Shown: piece after piece, positions 5,797 to 6,247 of the stretch | Numbering within the stretch: position 1 is the first letter of the stretch | How the letters are laid out: every line of letters starts with the position of its first letter | NCBI GenBank assembly: GCA_044356865.1 | Contig: JBIKVN010000198.1 | Location: 1 to 6,247, forward strand | Direction of reading: 5' to 3' | DNA length: 6,247 nucleotides | From: JBEIUL01 sp044356865 | Lineage (GTDB): Bacteria > Planctomycetota > Phycisphaerae > Phycisphaerales > SM1A02 | Translations under genes and position numbers: made by a program | Notes under the pieces: model-generated | What the model was told of the DNA's origin: nothing | Databases searched by the model: none | The model's input: only the letters and a program-made list of their open reading frames with translations

Positions 5797-6247
5797 ATGA
5801 ATCGACTCGCGATCGCCCTCGTCGCCGCGCTCCTGCCGTTCGCCTGCAAGCCCGCCGATGCCCCGACGCCCGAGGGCCCCGGCGGAGAGGGCGGCCCGCG
5901 GAAGCTCTCGATCCAGCTCAACTGGGTGCCCGAGCCCGAGTTCGGCGGCCTCTACGAGGCCGAGCGCACCGGGGCGTTCGCGGCCGAGGGCCTCGCGGTC
6001 GAGATTCTCGCCGGCGGCCCCGGCGTCCCCGCCCCGCAGCTCGCCGCAAGCGGCAAGGTCGACTTCGCGGTGGTCTCGGGCGACCAGCTGCTCACGCTCG
6101 GCGCCGCGGGCGGCGACCTGGTCGCGATCTACGCGATCTACCAGCTCGACCCGTTCGGCGTGATGGTCCACGCGTCGAACCCCATCTCGTCGATGGAGGA
6201 GCTCTGGAAGTCGAAGTCGACCGTGGCCTGCGAGGGCGACCTCGCGT
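5797..6247 (+). CDS. NMT1/THI5-like ABC substrate-binding protein (3' end beyond window)
   Basis: The frame is open from ATG 5797 to the window edge, giving 150 complete codons. Residues 1-16 are a short signal peptide (MNRL then hydrophobic), ending in PFAC. C17 may be a lipidated cysteine, but proline and phenylalanine at -3 and -2 make this a poor lipobox. A Pro/Gly/Glu-rich linker (19-35) precedes the fold. KLSIQLNWVPEPEFGGLYEA (36-55) is the diagnostic opening of NMT1/THI5-like binding proteins, followed by the G-F-A-E-G-L-V pattern (59-68), GKVDFAVVSGDQLL and the PFGVMVHASNPISSMEELWK segment (about 131-150 of the full family fold). The family binds pyrimidine thiamine precursors, riboflavin-like or sulfonate-type ligands; which one is unresolved here. 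It follows the permease by 34 bp and completes the importer. Confidence 0.9.
   Translation, partial: MNRLAIALVAALLPFACKPADAPTPEGPGGEGGPRKLSIQLNWVPEPEFGGLYEAERTGAFAAEGLAVEILAGGPGVPAPQLAASGKVDFAVVSGDQLLTLGAAGGDLVAIYAIYQLDPFGVMVHASNPISSMEELWKSKSTVACEGDLA

Noticed and set aside
676..5816. Four GCGATCGC octamers (676-683, 1481-1488, 5304-5311, 5809-5816), resembling the cyanobacterial HIP1 repeat
   Set aside because: All lie in coding DNA where GCG, ATC and GCC codons are preferred, so codon use explains them. There are too few in one window to claim a genome-wide repeat.
5551..6171. A 206-codon minus-strand open frame over the permease end and the binding protein
   Set aside because: It is antisense to two well-supported genes and has a shadow-type composition.

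Overview
The window is a very GC-rich (about two-thirds by eye), gene-dense bacterial chromosome segment. It carries two blocks that diverge from a 76-bp spacer at 4110-4185. The lineage cannot be fixed from sequence alone. High GC, GTG starts, starts without a Shine-Dalgarno but with a TAnnnT box just upstream, a DevBCA-type exporter and an NMT1/THI5-type importer would all suit a GC-rich planctomycete (Phycisphaerae-like), but other GC-rich Gram-negatives are possible. The adaptor protein of the exporter implies an envelope with a periplasm.

Left block (minus strand, read from 4109 down to 1): a TerC-family integral membrane protein (3064-4109), a DedA-family membrane protein (2352-3032), and a DevBCA-type ABC exporter. 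The exporter consists of an FtsX-like permease (1162-2355), an ATPase (432-1160) and an HlyD-like adaptor cut by the window edge (1-435). dedA, the permease, the ATPase and the adaptor are joined by 4-bp overlaps or a 1-bp gap, so they look like one translationally coupled operon. The TerC gene lies 31 bp upstream of dedA and could be the first gene of the operon, or be separated from it by a dedA promoter.

The TerC gene is broken as written. A run of five G on the plus strand (3435-3439) is one base too short to keep the frame. The conserved TerC sequence resumes at once in the neighbouring frame, and adding one base restores a 348-residue protein. This is either a homopolymer sequencing error or a recent frameshift.

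Right block (plus strand, 4186 to the end): a NitT/TauT-type ABC importer. It has an ATPase (4186-5004), a permease overlapping it by 4 bp (5001-5762) and an NMT1/THI5-like substrate-binding protein that runs off the end (5797-6247+). The importer takes up a small organic molecule, perhaps a pyrimidine or thiamine precursor, but the ligand cannot be read from the sequence and no TPP riboswitch fits upstream.

The four block-leading or separately spaced genes (TerC, dedA, importer ATPase, binding protein) each lack a visible Shine-Dalgarno and have a -10-like TAnnnT box 6-9 nt before the start codon, suggesting leaderless or nearly leaderless mRNAs. Internal operon genes instead overlap and have purine-rich SD-like stretches. 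No RNA gene, mobile element, CRISPR array or clearly new multi-gene system was found. The TerC-DedA-DevCAB grouping is the most interesting gene context.
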